Counted from the stretch's first letter, positions 1-8,068 are shown. The stretch: DNA of 37,492 nt from Prochloraceae cyanobacterium (GCA_030065755.1 JASJDA010000036.1:1-37492); one strand, 5' to 3'. Notes: generated by a model from the letters alone, not told the origin. A program made the numbers and translations.

Positions 1-9
1 GGAAGTCTT
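1..9. repeat. Left arm of leader inverted repeat (partner 54-62)
   Basis: GGAAGTCTT at 1-9 is exactly complementary to AAGACTTCC at 54-62. The pair could form a 9-bp stem ahead of the first permease gene. The window starts here, so the true extent to the left is unknown. It may belong to the 3' end or terminator of the gene upstream, or to the permease leader. Confidence 0.4.
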
Positions 10-90
10 TTAACGATAACTTTATTGCTTCGTATATAACTGAACTGCTGATGAAGACTTCCCTAATAAAAATGAACTTTTTGTACTTCA

Positions 91-108
91 CCCTATTTAA
101 AAATAGGG
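91..108. promoter_or_regulatory. Perfect palindrome in the leader of the first permease gene
   Basis: CCCTATTTAAAAATAGGG is an 8-bp inverted repeat with a two-base centre, 25 bases before the ATG at 134. It is symmetric enough to be an operator for a dimeric repressor or a short hairpin. No U-tract follows, so an intrinsic terminator is unlikely. The role is inferred only from symmetry and position. Confidence 0.35.
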
Positions 109-133
109 GTTTCCAAACTCCCGTGAGGTCTTC

Positions 134-1030
134 ATGAAAAAAGACATAATTGCTCAAAGAGAACAACAAACTGGTTGGCTGCTAGTCATACCAGCATTAC
201 TAGTTTTAGGATTAGTATTTATCTACCCTATTGGACGTGCTTTTTGGCTGAGTCTATTTACTCAAAATCTCGGTACTCAACTGCAGCCAGTTTTTGGGGG
301 ATTTGCTAATTACGGACGGATGGTTGGTGACGGACGTTTTTGGCAGAGTATACAGAATACGGGTATTTTTACTGGCTTCAGCGTAGCGATCGAACTGGTG
401 TTAGGAATGGGAATTGCTTTAGTACTAAATCAGTCTTTTCGAGGACGGGGTACAGTAAGAACGATTACTATTATTCCGTGGGCTTTACCCACTGCTATCA
501 TGGGGCTGGCTTGGGCTTGGATATTTAACGATCAGTACGGGGTGGTTAACGATATTTTGCAACGCTTGGGGCTTATAGAAACTGGTATTAATTGGCTGGG
601 CGATCCAACTCTAGCAATGATAGCCCTGGTTGTGGCAGATGTCTGGAAAACAACCCCTTTTATTAGCATAATTCTGCTAGCAGGTTTGCAATCAATTCCT
701 GCCGATCTCTACGAAGCCCATGCAATTGATGGTGCTAATCCTTGGCAAAGTTTCCGCCAGATTACCTTACCTTTGATTATGCCTCAAATCCTGATTGCTC
801 TGTTATTTAGATTTGCCCAGGCGTTTGGCATTTTCGATTTAGTAAGGGTGATGACTGGGGGAGGGCCGGCAGGAGCAACAGAAACAGTTTCTATATACAT
901 CTACTCTACCGTAATGCGTTACCTCGATTTTGGTTATGGATCGGCTTTAGTGGTTGTTACCTTTTTATTATTGATTGCAGCCGTGGCAATTACCAGTTTC
1001 TTTTTGGTGAAAACAAGATACAATTCTTAG
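134..1030 (+). CDS. ggtC: Sugar/osmolyte ABC transporter permease, MalF/UgpA type (GgtC-like)
   Basis: This inner-membrane permease of a carbohydrate-type ABC importer would form the membrane channel with the product of the next gene. The 298 residues give about six hydrophobic segments. The cytoplasmic EAA loop that docks the ATPase lies near residues 193-213 (EAHAIDGANPWQSFRQITLP). A conserved GGGPAGATE segment follows near 250. The length suits MalF/UgpA-family proteins without the MalF N-terminal extension. The N-terminal wording (FIYPIGRAFWLSLFTQN) resembles what I recall of cyanobacterial GgtC, which imports glucosylglycerol, sucrose and trehalose for salt acclimation. A maltose/trehalose system remains possible. 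Neither the binding protein nor the ATPase is in the window; they may lie upstream. Confidence 0.85.
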   Translation: MKKDIIAQREQQTGWLLVIPALLVLGLVFIYPIGRAFWLSLFTQNLGTQLQPVFGGFANYGRMVGDGRFWQSIQNTGIFTGFSVAIELVLGMGIALVLNQSFRGRGTVRTITIIPWALPTAIMGLAWAWIFNDQYGVVNDILQRLGLIETGINWLGDPTLAMIALVVADVWKTTPFISIILLAGLQSIPADLYEAHAIDGANPWQSFRQITLPLIMPQILIALLFRFAQAFGIFDLVRVMTGGGPAGATETVSIYIYSTVMRYLDFGYGSALVVVTFLLLIAAVAITSFFLVKTRYNS

Positions 1031-1277
1031 GTAAAGATTTCATTTGTCAATCCCCCCTACGGTAAGCGAGCGGTTATAATTGTTTGACTTTGCGATCGTT
1101 AGATATTTTTCTTTTTTATGCTTGAAGTAGATAGCTAGATAGCAATTAAACTCAAAATATCAAATTACACTCCATAAAGATTTTGTTTACGGAAAAGAAA
1201 AAATCTGTATTGCGAATATTTTAATGCTTTAAAAAAGCCGTATATTTATTCTATTTGCCTAAACTAAAGACCGAATA
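1031..1277. other. AT-rich spacer between the two permease genes
   Basis: This 247-base spacer is unusually long for a permease pair. I see no gene in either strand and no clear terminator. It is rich in A/T runs and could hold a promoter for the second permease, but no convincing -35/-10 pair stands out. Confidence 0.5.
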
Positions 1278-2150
1278 ATGAACGCGAACATTACCGAGAA
1301 AAAAACAAAACAAAAATCTAGAATAGAAAAAAAGGGAATTTTTCTTTGGTTGAGTATATTCTCGATCGTCATATTTTTTTTAATGCCAATTTTATGGCAA
1401 TTACTGACTTCTTTAAAAGTAAATGCAGATATTTCTGCCGTTCCTAACGTTTATTTGCCTAGCAAAATTACCTTAAAACATTATATAGAATTATTTTCTC
1501 GACGCCCTTTTATTGCCTATATCTTTAATAGTGCTTTCGTTTCGATCGCTTCAACAGTTTTGTGTTTGACAATAGGTTCTCCTGCTGCTTATGCCTTAGC
1601 AAGATTGCGACTGCCAGGAGAGCAAATTATCATTGCCAGTGTCTTAATTGTCACTCTATTTCCATACGTACTCCTATTTTTAGGACTATTAGAAATAATT
1701 AGGGCTGTTGGTTTAGGGAATAATTATCTAGCTTTGATTATTCCTTATACAGCTATTAACCTACCCCTAACAATTTTAGTGATGCGCAGTTTTTTCCAAA
1801 AATTACCCAAAGATTTAGAAGATGCTGCCAAGATAGATGGCTATAAAACTATTTCTATGCTTTTGAATATTGTCTTGCCAATGACTATTCCTGCACTAGT
1901 AACTACGGGAATTCTTGCTTTTATTTTTGCGTGGAATGAATATATTTTTGCCTTAACTTTTATTACAGAAGAAACAATGAAAACTATACCAGTAGCAACT
2001 TCACAATTAGGAGGAGCTACAGTATTTGAAATTCCCTACGGACCGATCGCAGCAGCAACAGTGTTAGGTACATTACCTTTGGTTTTACTGGTGCTGTTTT
2101 TCCAGCGCAGAATTGTACAAGGTCTAACTGCTGGTGCGGTTAAAGGTTAA
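1278..2150 (+). CDS. ggtD: Sugar/osmolyte ABC transporter permease, MalG/UgpE type (GgtD-like)
   Basis: This is the second membrane subunit, partner of the preceding permease. The 290 residues start with a very basic N-terminus (KKTKQKSRIEKKG), followed by six membrane segments. The EAA loop is near residues 180-200 (EDAAKIDGYKTISMLLNIVLP). The C-terminal FFQRRIVQGLTAGAVKG is a hallmark of MalG-type permeases, in which the tail interacts with the ATPase. Partner permease genes usually touch or overlap, but here 247 bases of AT-rich DNA separate them, so this gene may have its own promoter. The GgtD identity is inferred from the partner; the permease family itself is clear. Confidence 0.85.
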   Translation: MNANITEKKTKQKSRIEKKGIFLWLSIFSIVIFFLMPILWQLLTSLKVNADISAVPNVYLPSKITLKHYIELFSRRPFIAYIFNSAFVSIASTVLCLTIGSPAAYALARLRLPGEQIIIASVLIVTLFPYVLLFLGLLEIIRAVGLGNNYLALIIPYTAINLPLTILVMRSFFQKLPKDLEDAAKIDGYKTISMLLNIVLPMTIPALVTTGILAFIFAWNEYIFALTFITEETMKTIPVATSQLGGATVFEIPYGPIAAATVLGTLPLVLLVLFFQRRIVQGLTAGAVKG

Positions 2151-2167
2151 AAGGATATATGTTTGAG

Positions 2168-2208
2168 ATTCTCAATTAGGATAAAGTGGTAAGATGAATA
2201 TTGAGAAT
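2168..2208. promoter_or_regulatory. Inverted repeat upstream of the rbp gene
   Basis: ATTCTCAAT at 2168-2176 and ATTGAGAAT at 2200-2208 are perfect 9-bp complements separated by 23 bases, 107 bases before the chosen rbp start. They could form a hairpin in the long 5' leader, or an operator. Cyanobacterial rbp genes are often cold-induced through their leaders, so a regulatory role is plausible but unproven. Confidence 0.4.
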
Positions 2209-2314
2209 TAAAGATCGGTGACAGCATTTGTTTTCAGTATTTAATGTATTGGCAAGCTTTATCTCCGAAATCTTTACTCTCTCTACACTTCTGATTGAGG
2301 AGAAAAATCAATCC

Positions 2315-2617
2315 ATGTCAATATATGTAGGTAATATCTCCTACTCAGTTACCCAAGAAGACATCACAGAGGTTTTTGCCGAGTATGGAACCGTTAAGCG
2401 GGTTCATCTCCCCACCGATCGTGAAACAGGTCGCGTACGCGGCTTTGCTTTTGTTGAAATGGAAACAGAAGCAGAAGAAGAGGCAGCAATCTCAGCTCTC
2501 GACGGTGCAGAATGGATGGATCGAGAGTTAAAGGTTAATAAAGCTAAACCTCGGGAAGAAAGAGGCTCATTTGGCGGCGGTCGTAGAAACAATCGCTTTT
2601 CTTCTCGACGCTTCTAA
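2315..2617 (+). CDS. RRM-type RNA-binding protein (Rbp family)
   Basis: This single-RRM RNA-binding protein of 100 residues is of the glycine-tailed cyanobacterial Rbp type. RNP2 is IYVGNI at residues 3-8 and RNP1 is RGFAFVEM near 42-49. A short Gly/Arg tail ends GGGRRNNRFSSRRF. The start at 2315 is chosen because the RRM begins there and GAGGAG lies 12 bases before it. A longer reading from 2228 would add 29 residues of leader-like sequence and is rejected. Family members bind RNA, are often cold-induced, and have been linked to mRNA placement near thylakoids. A strong symmetric hairpin downstream (2701-2729) should end the transcript. Confidence 0.93.
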   Translation: MSIYVGNISYSVTQEDITEVFAEYGTVKRVHLPTDRETGRVRGFAFVEMETEAEEEAAISALDGAEWMDRELKVNKAKPREERGSFGGGRRNNRFSSRRF

Positions 2618-2700
2618 TCTTTAACTTGCAAGATCTCAAACTACCCTGTCAGATCTCTTCGCTCTAACTCTAAAATGTCAAAGTCAAGGCGGATAAAACA

Positions 2701-2729
2701 AAAAATTCACAACAAACTTGTGAATTTTT
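2701..2729. terminator. Symmetric intrinsic terminator after rbp
   Basis: A 12-bp perfect stem (AAAAATTCACAA / TTGTGAATTTTT) with a five-base loop CAAAC. The A-tract and T-tract form the base of the stem, so it can end transcription from either side. It separates rbp from the small gene at 2914. Confidence 0.7.
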
Positions 2730-2756
2730 AACAGGTTAAAAATAAAAAAAAACTTG

Positions 2757-2776
2757 GCGCTCCGCAAAGCGGTGCC
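2757..2776. repeat. Short GC-rich palindromic repeat
   Basis: GCGCTCCGCAAAGCGGTGCC is a GC-rich imperfect palindrome in AT-rich surroundings. Similar CCGC..GCGG elements lie near 3311 and 23163, as is common in repeat-rich cyanobacterial genomes. Confidence 0.35.
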
Positions 2777-2913
2777 ATCGAGCAATAGCGCTGTGAGGTG
2801 ATTAATTAACACCACTCCATTTTCGGAATCATTTTACGCTTCTGGGAACTGTTAGAGTTCAAGAAACCGCACCTTTCCCAGAGGTATTTTGCTGTCTTTA
2901 TAAGGTAAAAATA

Positions 2914-3090
2914 ATGGCTAAACGTCGCAATTTGAAAAAAGAGAAAGCTGAGCGTAACAAAGCGTATGCTCGGCAGTTTCGGAAAAAAACTTCTCGATAT
3001 GGTTCGAGAAATAAGCGTTTTGGCGGGGGACGTAATGATAAGAAAAAAGATGACGAACAGTTAGCTAGTGACAACGACAATAATAATTAA
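2914..3090 (+). CDS. Small basic protein, 58 residues, conserved-looking
   Basis: ATG at 2914 opens 58 codons. The protein begins MAKRRNLKKEKAERNKAYAR, then passes through an Arg/Lys/Gly stretch (RKKTSRYGSRNKRFGGGR) to an acidic/Asn tail (DDEQLASDNDNNN). The composition is that of an RNA- or ribosome-associated protein. I recall near-identical starts in other cyanobacterial small proteins, but I know no function. AAGGT at 2902-2906 is a possible ribosome-binding site. It lies just downstream of the rbp terminator, the place where cyanobacteria often carry rpsU or similar small basic genes. It is too short for many gene finders. Confidence 0.75.
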   Translation: MAKRRNLKKEKAERNKAYARQFRKKTSRYGSRNKRFGGGRNDKKKDDEQLASDNDNNN

Positions 3091-3105
3091 GATATAACTT
3101 TTTGA

Positions 3106-3133
3106 TGGACTTAACTTGCTTAAAGTTAGTCCA
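3106..3133. repeat. Hairpin after the 58-residue gene
   Basis: TGGACT-t-AACTT pairs with AAGTT-AGTCCA across a short loop. There is no T-tract on either side, so it is weak as a terminator. It overlaps the tail of the TnpB-like remnant. Confidence 0.4.
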
Positions 3134-3246
3134 ACCACTAATATCTTTTTGACATTTTCTAAAACGTGATTGCATTCAGAACAAGTTTTAGAGCTTGGAC
3201 ACCATTGGTCAATATAACTAATAGAAGTTTGGCATTGACACAAAAC
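3110..3246 (-). pseudogene. TnpB (IS200/IS605 family) zinc-finger remnant
   Basis: The minus-strand reading contains CQCQTSISYIDQWCPSSKTC followed by SECNHVLENV. This matches the part of TnpB/OrfB leading into its zinc finger (typically ..DRWFPSSKTCS.CGH..). Only this fragment of about 45 residues survives. The RuvC motifs and the second Cys pair are missing, and the downstream residues do not resemble TnpB. It is a decayed copy, not closely matching the intact tnpB at 19105-20280, so it came from a different element. Confidence 0.6.
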
Positions 3247-3390
3247 AGGAAATATGCATAAAGCGATCGCTGATTAAAGAGTATAAAACTAGGTTCGATC
3301 TGGCTAGCCAGATCCGCGTAGCGGCGCGCAAATGAGAATATTTATTATTTGCGATCGAGTCCAAGGGGATCGATCGATTACCCCGTATAT

Positions 3391-6300
3391 TTATGATTCG
3401 ATCGCCACTCCTTCAATATCTTCTTCTGTTAACTGATACAACTGGCGTAACTTCTCTATTTTCTCTTCATCAGCATCCCAGAAACCGCGTCCGTGTGCTT
3501 CTATCGCCCTCCCGACAATATTGCGAAAGGCTTCTGGGTTAGCTTCCCTTAACTTGTTCGCCATTTCTGCATCTAGCATATAAGTATCAGCAGCTTGGTC
3601 GTATACCCAAGAATCGGTAAATTTAGCCGTACCCCCCCAACCTATTAATGCGGTCATCCTTTGGGATATTTCATAAGCACCACCAGATCCTTGATTTGCC
3701 ATTGCTTCCGCCCATTTCGGGTTTAGCAACTTGGTACGATATTCTAAACGCAACAAATCTTCTAACTTCCTAGGAGTAGTATCCTTAGAGAAACTTTCGA
3801 CAAAACTAGCCCCAACTCTCTTACCACTTTGTTTTTCTGCGGCTAGTTTTAGTCCTCCCGTGTTGGCATAATATTCCTGAATGTCGGTCAAACCGTATTC
3901 AACCGAGTCTATTTCTTGAACGACGCGATCGCTTGTTTGCAACAACTTAGTCAACACTTCTGGTCTTGCTTGTCCCTTATCTTTCTTTCCATAACTAAAC
4001 ACGTTCCGATTCTTCCAAGTATTAGCCAACTCGTCCCCAGATTCCCAATTACCGTCAACAACTTGGTCGTTAACTAAAGAACCAAAATCACCAGCAGGAT
4101 TAGAAAATAAACGGGCCGAAGCGTTATCTATTCCTTGCGCCTTCAATTCTAAAGCGTGTTTGCGAATGTAATTATCCTCTTGTGACTCTTCAACTTCAGC
4201 CGCACGTTTAAATAGATCGTCCAGCAATTCAATAATATTGACAAAAGTATCGCGGAAAATACCCGAAAGATTCCCCAAAACATCGATGCGGGGGTGTCCT
4301 ACTTCTTCTATGGGTCTCAACTCGTATCTAACTATCCTTCCCGTCCCTTCTTTTACAGGTGCAGCACCTACTAACTCTAAAAGAATACCCAGAGACTCTC
4401 CTTTAGTTTTAATAGCATCCAAACCCCACAATAAAACTGCCACAGTTTCGGGATATTTCCCATGTTCCTCCAAATGCTGGGAGATAATTTTCTTACCTAT
4501 TTCCCGTCCCCTTTCATAAGCAGCAGGAGAAGGCATCCGATAGGGGTCTAAAGCGTGTATATTTCTGCCAGTAGGTAATACTCCAACACCATCTCGTAAA
4601 AGATCGCCTCCAGGTGCAGGAGGAATATATTCTCCATTCAACCCCCGCAATAGATTAGTCATCTCCTCATCTGTTTGCAGCAATAAGTCTCGAATATGTT
4701 GCGCTTCTCGATATTTAGATTCTTCTTCTGGTGTAATGGAAATTTGAGTACTACCAGGGGAAACAACTACTTTCATGGCATTTTCTGACAATTCTTCGCC
4801 AAAATATGCTTCCAGATACGATCGCATTCCTTCTTCATCTGGCGCTTGACCCAAAGTATGTAACCCCGAAGAAAACAATCTTTGTTCGACTACTTGCAAG
4901 TATTCGTATACCTTGACAAAATAGCAACCTAGTGCATTGCTACTAAACAACCTGGAATTTTCTAAAGTAAAATCGATGCCCAGTTTTTCCCCTTCTTCAA
5001 AGCGACAGTCAGACTCCAAACCCGTATCGACAATTTTCTGACAAATAGGCTCCCTCAAAGCAGAATTTTTTTCTGGATCTTCTCGATATTCACCAATTAA
5101 ATCCCTTAACGCCATCAATTCTTTATACAAACCAGCGCGACCGTAAGGAGGAACATTGTGAGAAATTAGTACGCCATAACCCCTGCGTTTAGCGAGAATA
5201 GATTCAGAGGGATTATTAGCAGCATAGATGTATAAATTAGGTAGATTTCCTAATAGAATATCCGACCAAGAATAGCCTGTATTTCCTAATGGAGAACCTG
5301 GCAACCATTCTACAGTGCCGTGCATTCCGAAATGGACGATCGCGTGGGCTTGAAACTCATTTTGCAACCATTTATAGTAAGCTGCATATTGTGGATGTGG
5401 TGTCAAGTCCTTTTCAAACATCAACCGCATTGGATCGCCAGAAATACCCAAAGGAGGTTGTACCCCAATCCAAACATTACCTAGTTGGACCCCACCCACG
5501 TGAAAGTCGTCGCCGTAGGTTTTAATACCAGTCGAAGTGAGAGACTTCCATTGCTTTTCGATACGAGTAGTGAAGAGATAACCCAGCCATTTTTCTAGAG
5601 TTTTGACGTTGACTTTTGTATATCCGTTATTAATTGTTTCGTCTGCTTCTTTTACGAGTTTTATTAACTCTTCTCCATCTTCAGGTAATTCGCCAACGTC
5701 GTAACCTTCTTCTTTAAGTGCGTGGAGAAAATTTATGAGACTGCGGGGGACATTTAATAAAGCTGCCGTCCCCGTCGCGCCATAACCTGGAGGGAAACCG
5801 TATAAAATAACAGCAATTTTTCTTTCTTGCGGGGGAGTTTTTCGCAGCTTAATCCAATTTTTGATTCTACCAGTGAGGCGATTGATTCGTTCGGGAATTA
5901 CGTAAATATCTTCTCCAACTAAACCACCCAGAGGTACAGTATCGATCGCCCCATCTAATTCGGGTAGAGAATACAACACCACACTTTGTAACCCGCCAAT
6001 ACCTTGTCTCGTCCAAGAATGAATATCTTGTATCAGAAGAGGTGCAGCGATAATATAAGGTATATTTTTAGCCTTGAGGATGCGCTTAGCAACTTCTACC
6101 TGCCTGCCAGCTTCCATAGATCCAGCAGGACCCCCAACCAGAGGAAAACCAATCGTAGAGACGATCGCGTCTACCTCTACCGCATCTTTAGATAGGGATT
6201 TAGTTTCTATATTTCCTTGCTGTCGTTGAGAAGTTTCATAGGAAGTTGTCATCCAGTCTCTAACAGCTACGTGACCTTCTACCCCATTGATAAATATAGG

Positions 6301-7104
6301 CACGGGTAACAACCCCGCATCTTCAAATTTGCGAATTAATTTAGGAATATAAGGCTGCTTAGTAATAACGTGCTTGCGATATAACAATATACCGATAATT
6401 GGGTGTTGGCTGTTTGTTGTTGGCTGTTGGCTGTTTTGATACCAATCTAGATAATCAGATGGAGAAGTAAAATAACCTTCGTAGTCGGGATGAAGTAAAC
6501 CCATGTTAGGAGTTTCTAATGGGGGAGGAATTTCCCCAACTTCCAACCCCAAATATTTCTCGGCGATCGTCCAAAACATAGAAGAGACATTTTCCGTCCC
6601 CCCAGCATTCCAATAACCGTAAATAATCAACCAGTTGCGTAAGTCCTGGACTTTTTTAGCAGGGATGAATTTTAATAATTTCGGACCTGTTTTGAGGAAG
6701 CTAATATAACCTGCGAGTTTATCTTCTTCTCTACCACCGCCAAATTTGCTGAGAATAAATTGAATTGGCTTGGGCATTCCTTTGGGTTTGTCGCCGATCG
6801 CAAATTTTCCCAACTTAGTCAGACTCATTAATTCTAAGGCTGACTCAAAAACGAGGCGAATGGGAATATTTTGCGCTCTTTCTCGCAGCCACATTACTTG
6901 GTCGTAGTCGAATATTAGACTGCTAAAGAATACATCGGCATTTTTGAGGGCTGTTTCTACTACTTCTGGTTTCGCAGCTATTTCACGATCGCTAAATACC
7001 TCTATTTCCAACTCCGGACAGCGAGAAGTTGCTATGCGTGCTGCTTTGCGATACAACTCAGCGTTAAAAGATTCAAACCCAGCAATCAAGACGATGCGTT
7101 TCAT
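3391..7104 (-). CDS. bchH: Mg-chelatase H subunit paralogue (ChlH/BchH family)
   Basis: This 1237-residue member of the CobN/ChlH family is the large porphyrin-binding subunit that works with ChlI/ChlD ATPases to insert Mg2+ into protoporphyrin IX. Family signatures include FGMHGTVEWLPGSPLGNTG near residue 590, IYAANNPSESILAKRRGYG soon after, and a C-terminal EAHGRGFWDADEE...EDIEGV segment. The main cyanobacterial ChlH is about 1330 residues and starts differently, so this is probably the second, shorter H-type paralogue. Its substrate (Mg versus Co) is not provable here. Near residue 225 the reading NSQQPTTNSQHP is encoded by a dispersed CAACAG-type repeat inserted in frame. No chlI, chlD or cobalamin gene adjoins. 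Confidence 0.85.
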   Translation of the reverse strand: MKRIVLIAGFESFNAELYRKAARIATSRCPELEIEVFSDREIAAKPEVVETALKNADVFFSSLIFDYDQVMWLRERAQNIPIRLVFESALELMSLTKLGKFAIGDKPKGMPKPIQFILSKFGGGREEDKLAGYISFLKTGPKLLKFIPAKKVQDLRNWLIIYGYWNAGGTENVSSMFWTIAEKYLGLEVGEIPPPLETPNMGLLHPDYEGYFTSPSDYLDWYQNSQQPTTNSQHPIIGILLYRKHVITKQPYIPKLIRKFEDAGLLPVPIFINGVEGHVAVRDWMTTSYETSQRQQGNIETKSLSKDAVEVDAIVSTIGFPLVGGPAGSMEAGRQVEVAKRILKAKNIPYIIAAPLLIQDIHSWTRQGIGGLQSVVLYSLPELDGAIDTVPLGGLVGEDIYVIPERINRLTGRIKNWIKLRKTPPQERKIAVILYGFPPGYGATGTAALLNVPRSLINFLHALKEEGYDVGELPEDGEELIKLVKEADETINNGYTKVNVKTLEKWLGYLFTTRIEKQWKSLTSTGIKTYGDDFHVGGVQLGNVWIGVQPPLGISGDPMRLMFEKDLTPHPQYAAYYKWLQNEFQAHAIVHFGMHGTVEWLPGSPLGNTGYSWSDILLGNLPNLYIYAANNPSESILAKRRGYGVLISHNVPPYGRAGLYKELMALRDLIGEYREDPEKNSALREPICQKIVDTGLESDCRFEEGEKLGIDFTLENSRLFSSNALGCYFVKVYEYLQVVEQRLFSSGLHTLGQAPDEEGMRSYLEAYFGEELSENAMKVVVSPGSTQISITPEEESKYREAQHIRDLLLQTDEEMTNLLRGLNGEYIPPAPGGDLLRDGVGVLPTGRNIHALDPYRMPSPAAYERGREIGKKIISQHLEEHGKYPETVAVLLWGLDAIKTKGESLGILLELVGAAPVKEGTGRIVRYELRPIEEVGHPRIDVLGNLSGIFRDTFVNIIELLDDLFKRAAEVEESQEDNYIRKHALELKAQGIDNASARLFSNPAGDFGSLVNDQVVDGNWESGDELANTWKNRNVFSYGKKDKGQARPEVLTKLLQTSDRVVQEIDSVEYGLTDIQEYYANTGGLKLAAEKQSGKRVGASFVESFSKDTTPRKLEDLLRLEYRTKLLNPKWAEAMANQGSGGAYEISQRMTALIGWGGTAKFTDSWVYDQAADTYMLDAEMANKLREANPEAFRNIVGRAIEAHGRGFWDADEEKIEKLRQLYQLTEEDIEGVAIES
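6409..6435 (-). repeat. Dispersed 27-bp repeat copy inside the H-subunit gene
   Basis: On the minus strand this 27-base stretch is identical to 31263-31289 on the plus strand. It is built from AACAGCCAACAGCC plus AACAACAAACAGC. Here it keeps the reading frame and encodes a Gln/Asn/Pro/Thr-rich insert between a conserved WYQ and a conserved IIGILLYRKH. Confidence 0.8.
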
Positions 7105-7158
7105 TATGCCCCAAAATCGAAATTATACATTTCTTCACTTCGATCTTAAAGAAAATTT

Positions 7159-7386
7159 TTGGTTTTCGCTCGCTCGTACTTTTATATTAATACCGACCGA
7201 CTTCACCCCGAATGTTGTCTGACGATTGTATCTAGCAATAATAAGCGAAAACTATTACGAAAACCAGTGACTCCCCTAGATGTAGCACAATGGATACGAC
7301 AGGGCGTTGAGGCCGGATGGCAGCCCCAAAAATCGGGAAAACCTTTTCAGGTGAGAGTTACAGGAGAAGATATCGAAAGAATTTAA
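7159..7386 (+). CDS. Small protein or C-terminal gene remnant, 75 residues
   Basis: The segment from about residue 20 on (LTIVSSNNKRKLLRKPVTPL, then DVAQWIRQGVEAGWQPQKSG and KPFQVRVTGEDIERI) reads like a genuine conserved soluble domain, rich in W/P/G. The first 20 residues look like translated leader. No good ribosome-binding site precedes the ATG at 7159. It may be a small gene with a later non-ATG start, or the surviving C-terminus of a longer gene. It lies divergent from the H-subunit gene, 54 bases away. No function assigned. Confidence 0.5.
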   Translation: MVFARSYFYINTDRLHPECCLTIVSSNNKRKLLRKPVTPLDVAQWIRQGVEAGWQPQKSGKPFQVRVTGEDIERI

Positions 7387-7413
7387 AAGCGATAAAACCC
7401 AATCGAGTAGTGA

Positions 7414-7965
7414 TTATAGTTCGAGAATAGACATTATTCCTGTTAAAGTTTTTTTCCACAATCGTCGAGGAAAAACGCCAAACATACTAGAGCTTTCTAC
7501 TATATCGACAGTTTCTGTGTCAATTAATTTTTCTAGGGCTTGTATTGCTTTTTTTGGTATTTCAGGTCTTTCTTGACTTAGCTTTTCAACTAGTTTTATA
7601 GCACCTATCTGTGGATATTTTGTTATGGTCTCGTTGAGTACTAACTCAGCTATTGGGCCTATATGAAAAGTTAGTTCTTCATGATAGCGAGCCCTAATAT
7701 ATGAGTTGAGAGGTAGATCGTCTTCTACAGCATCTTGACTATTTTGTGCAACTTCGAGCAATTCGTAAGTTGAGATAACAGAATCTTTTTCCTGTGCTGC
7801 TTTTAGATCGACCTCACTTTTGTCCGTCGCTTCCAACTGGGTTGTTTGAGGAACTGATTTATTTATTTCTCGATCGACTTGCGCCCAAATTTCCTTAAAC
7901 TCAAGAGAGTTGATTTTTTCAATTAAATTTAGGTCTTCCGATAATTCTTGAGATGATAAAAACAT
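7414..7965 (-). CDS. Hypothetical soluble protein, 183 residues
   Basis: The N-terminal half is acidic and low in structure (SQELSEDLNLIEKINSLEFK...). The C-terminal half has a helical segment, HIGPIAELVLNETITKYPQI, followed by ERPEIPKKAIQALEKLID. An IGPIA motif of this kind occurs at the C-termini of some cyanobacterial kinases and regulators (DUF8082-like, from memory). This is a weak resemblance. The gene stands alone, with a converging small gene 27 bases from its stop. No function assigned. Confidence 0.65.
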   Translation of the reverse strand: MFLSSQELSEDLNLIEKINSLEFKEIWAQVDREINKSVPQTTQLEATDKSEVDLKAAQEKDSVISTYELLEVAQNSQDAVEDDLPLNSYIRARYHEELTFHIGPIAELVLNETITKYPQIGAIKLVEKLSQERPEIPKKAIQALEKLIDTETVDIVESSSMFGVFPRRLWKKTLTGIMSILEL

Positions 7966-8068
7966 TAAATTTTCATATAGCTTTTGATTATTATTACTAA
8001 GATTATATTTTTATTATTAATGTCAAGCAAGCGATCGCGATCGTTTTTAAATAGCGATCTCCTTTTTA

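Noticed and set aside
2228-2314. 29-residue N-terminal extension of the RRM protein
   Set aside because: The RRM begins at the ATG at 2315, which has a GAGGAG upstream; the extension has no family resemblance and is best seen as leader.
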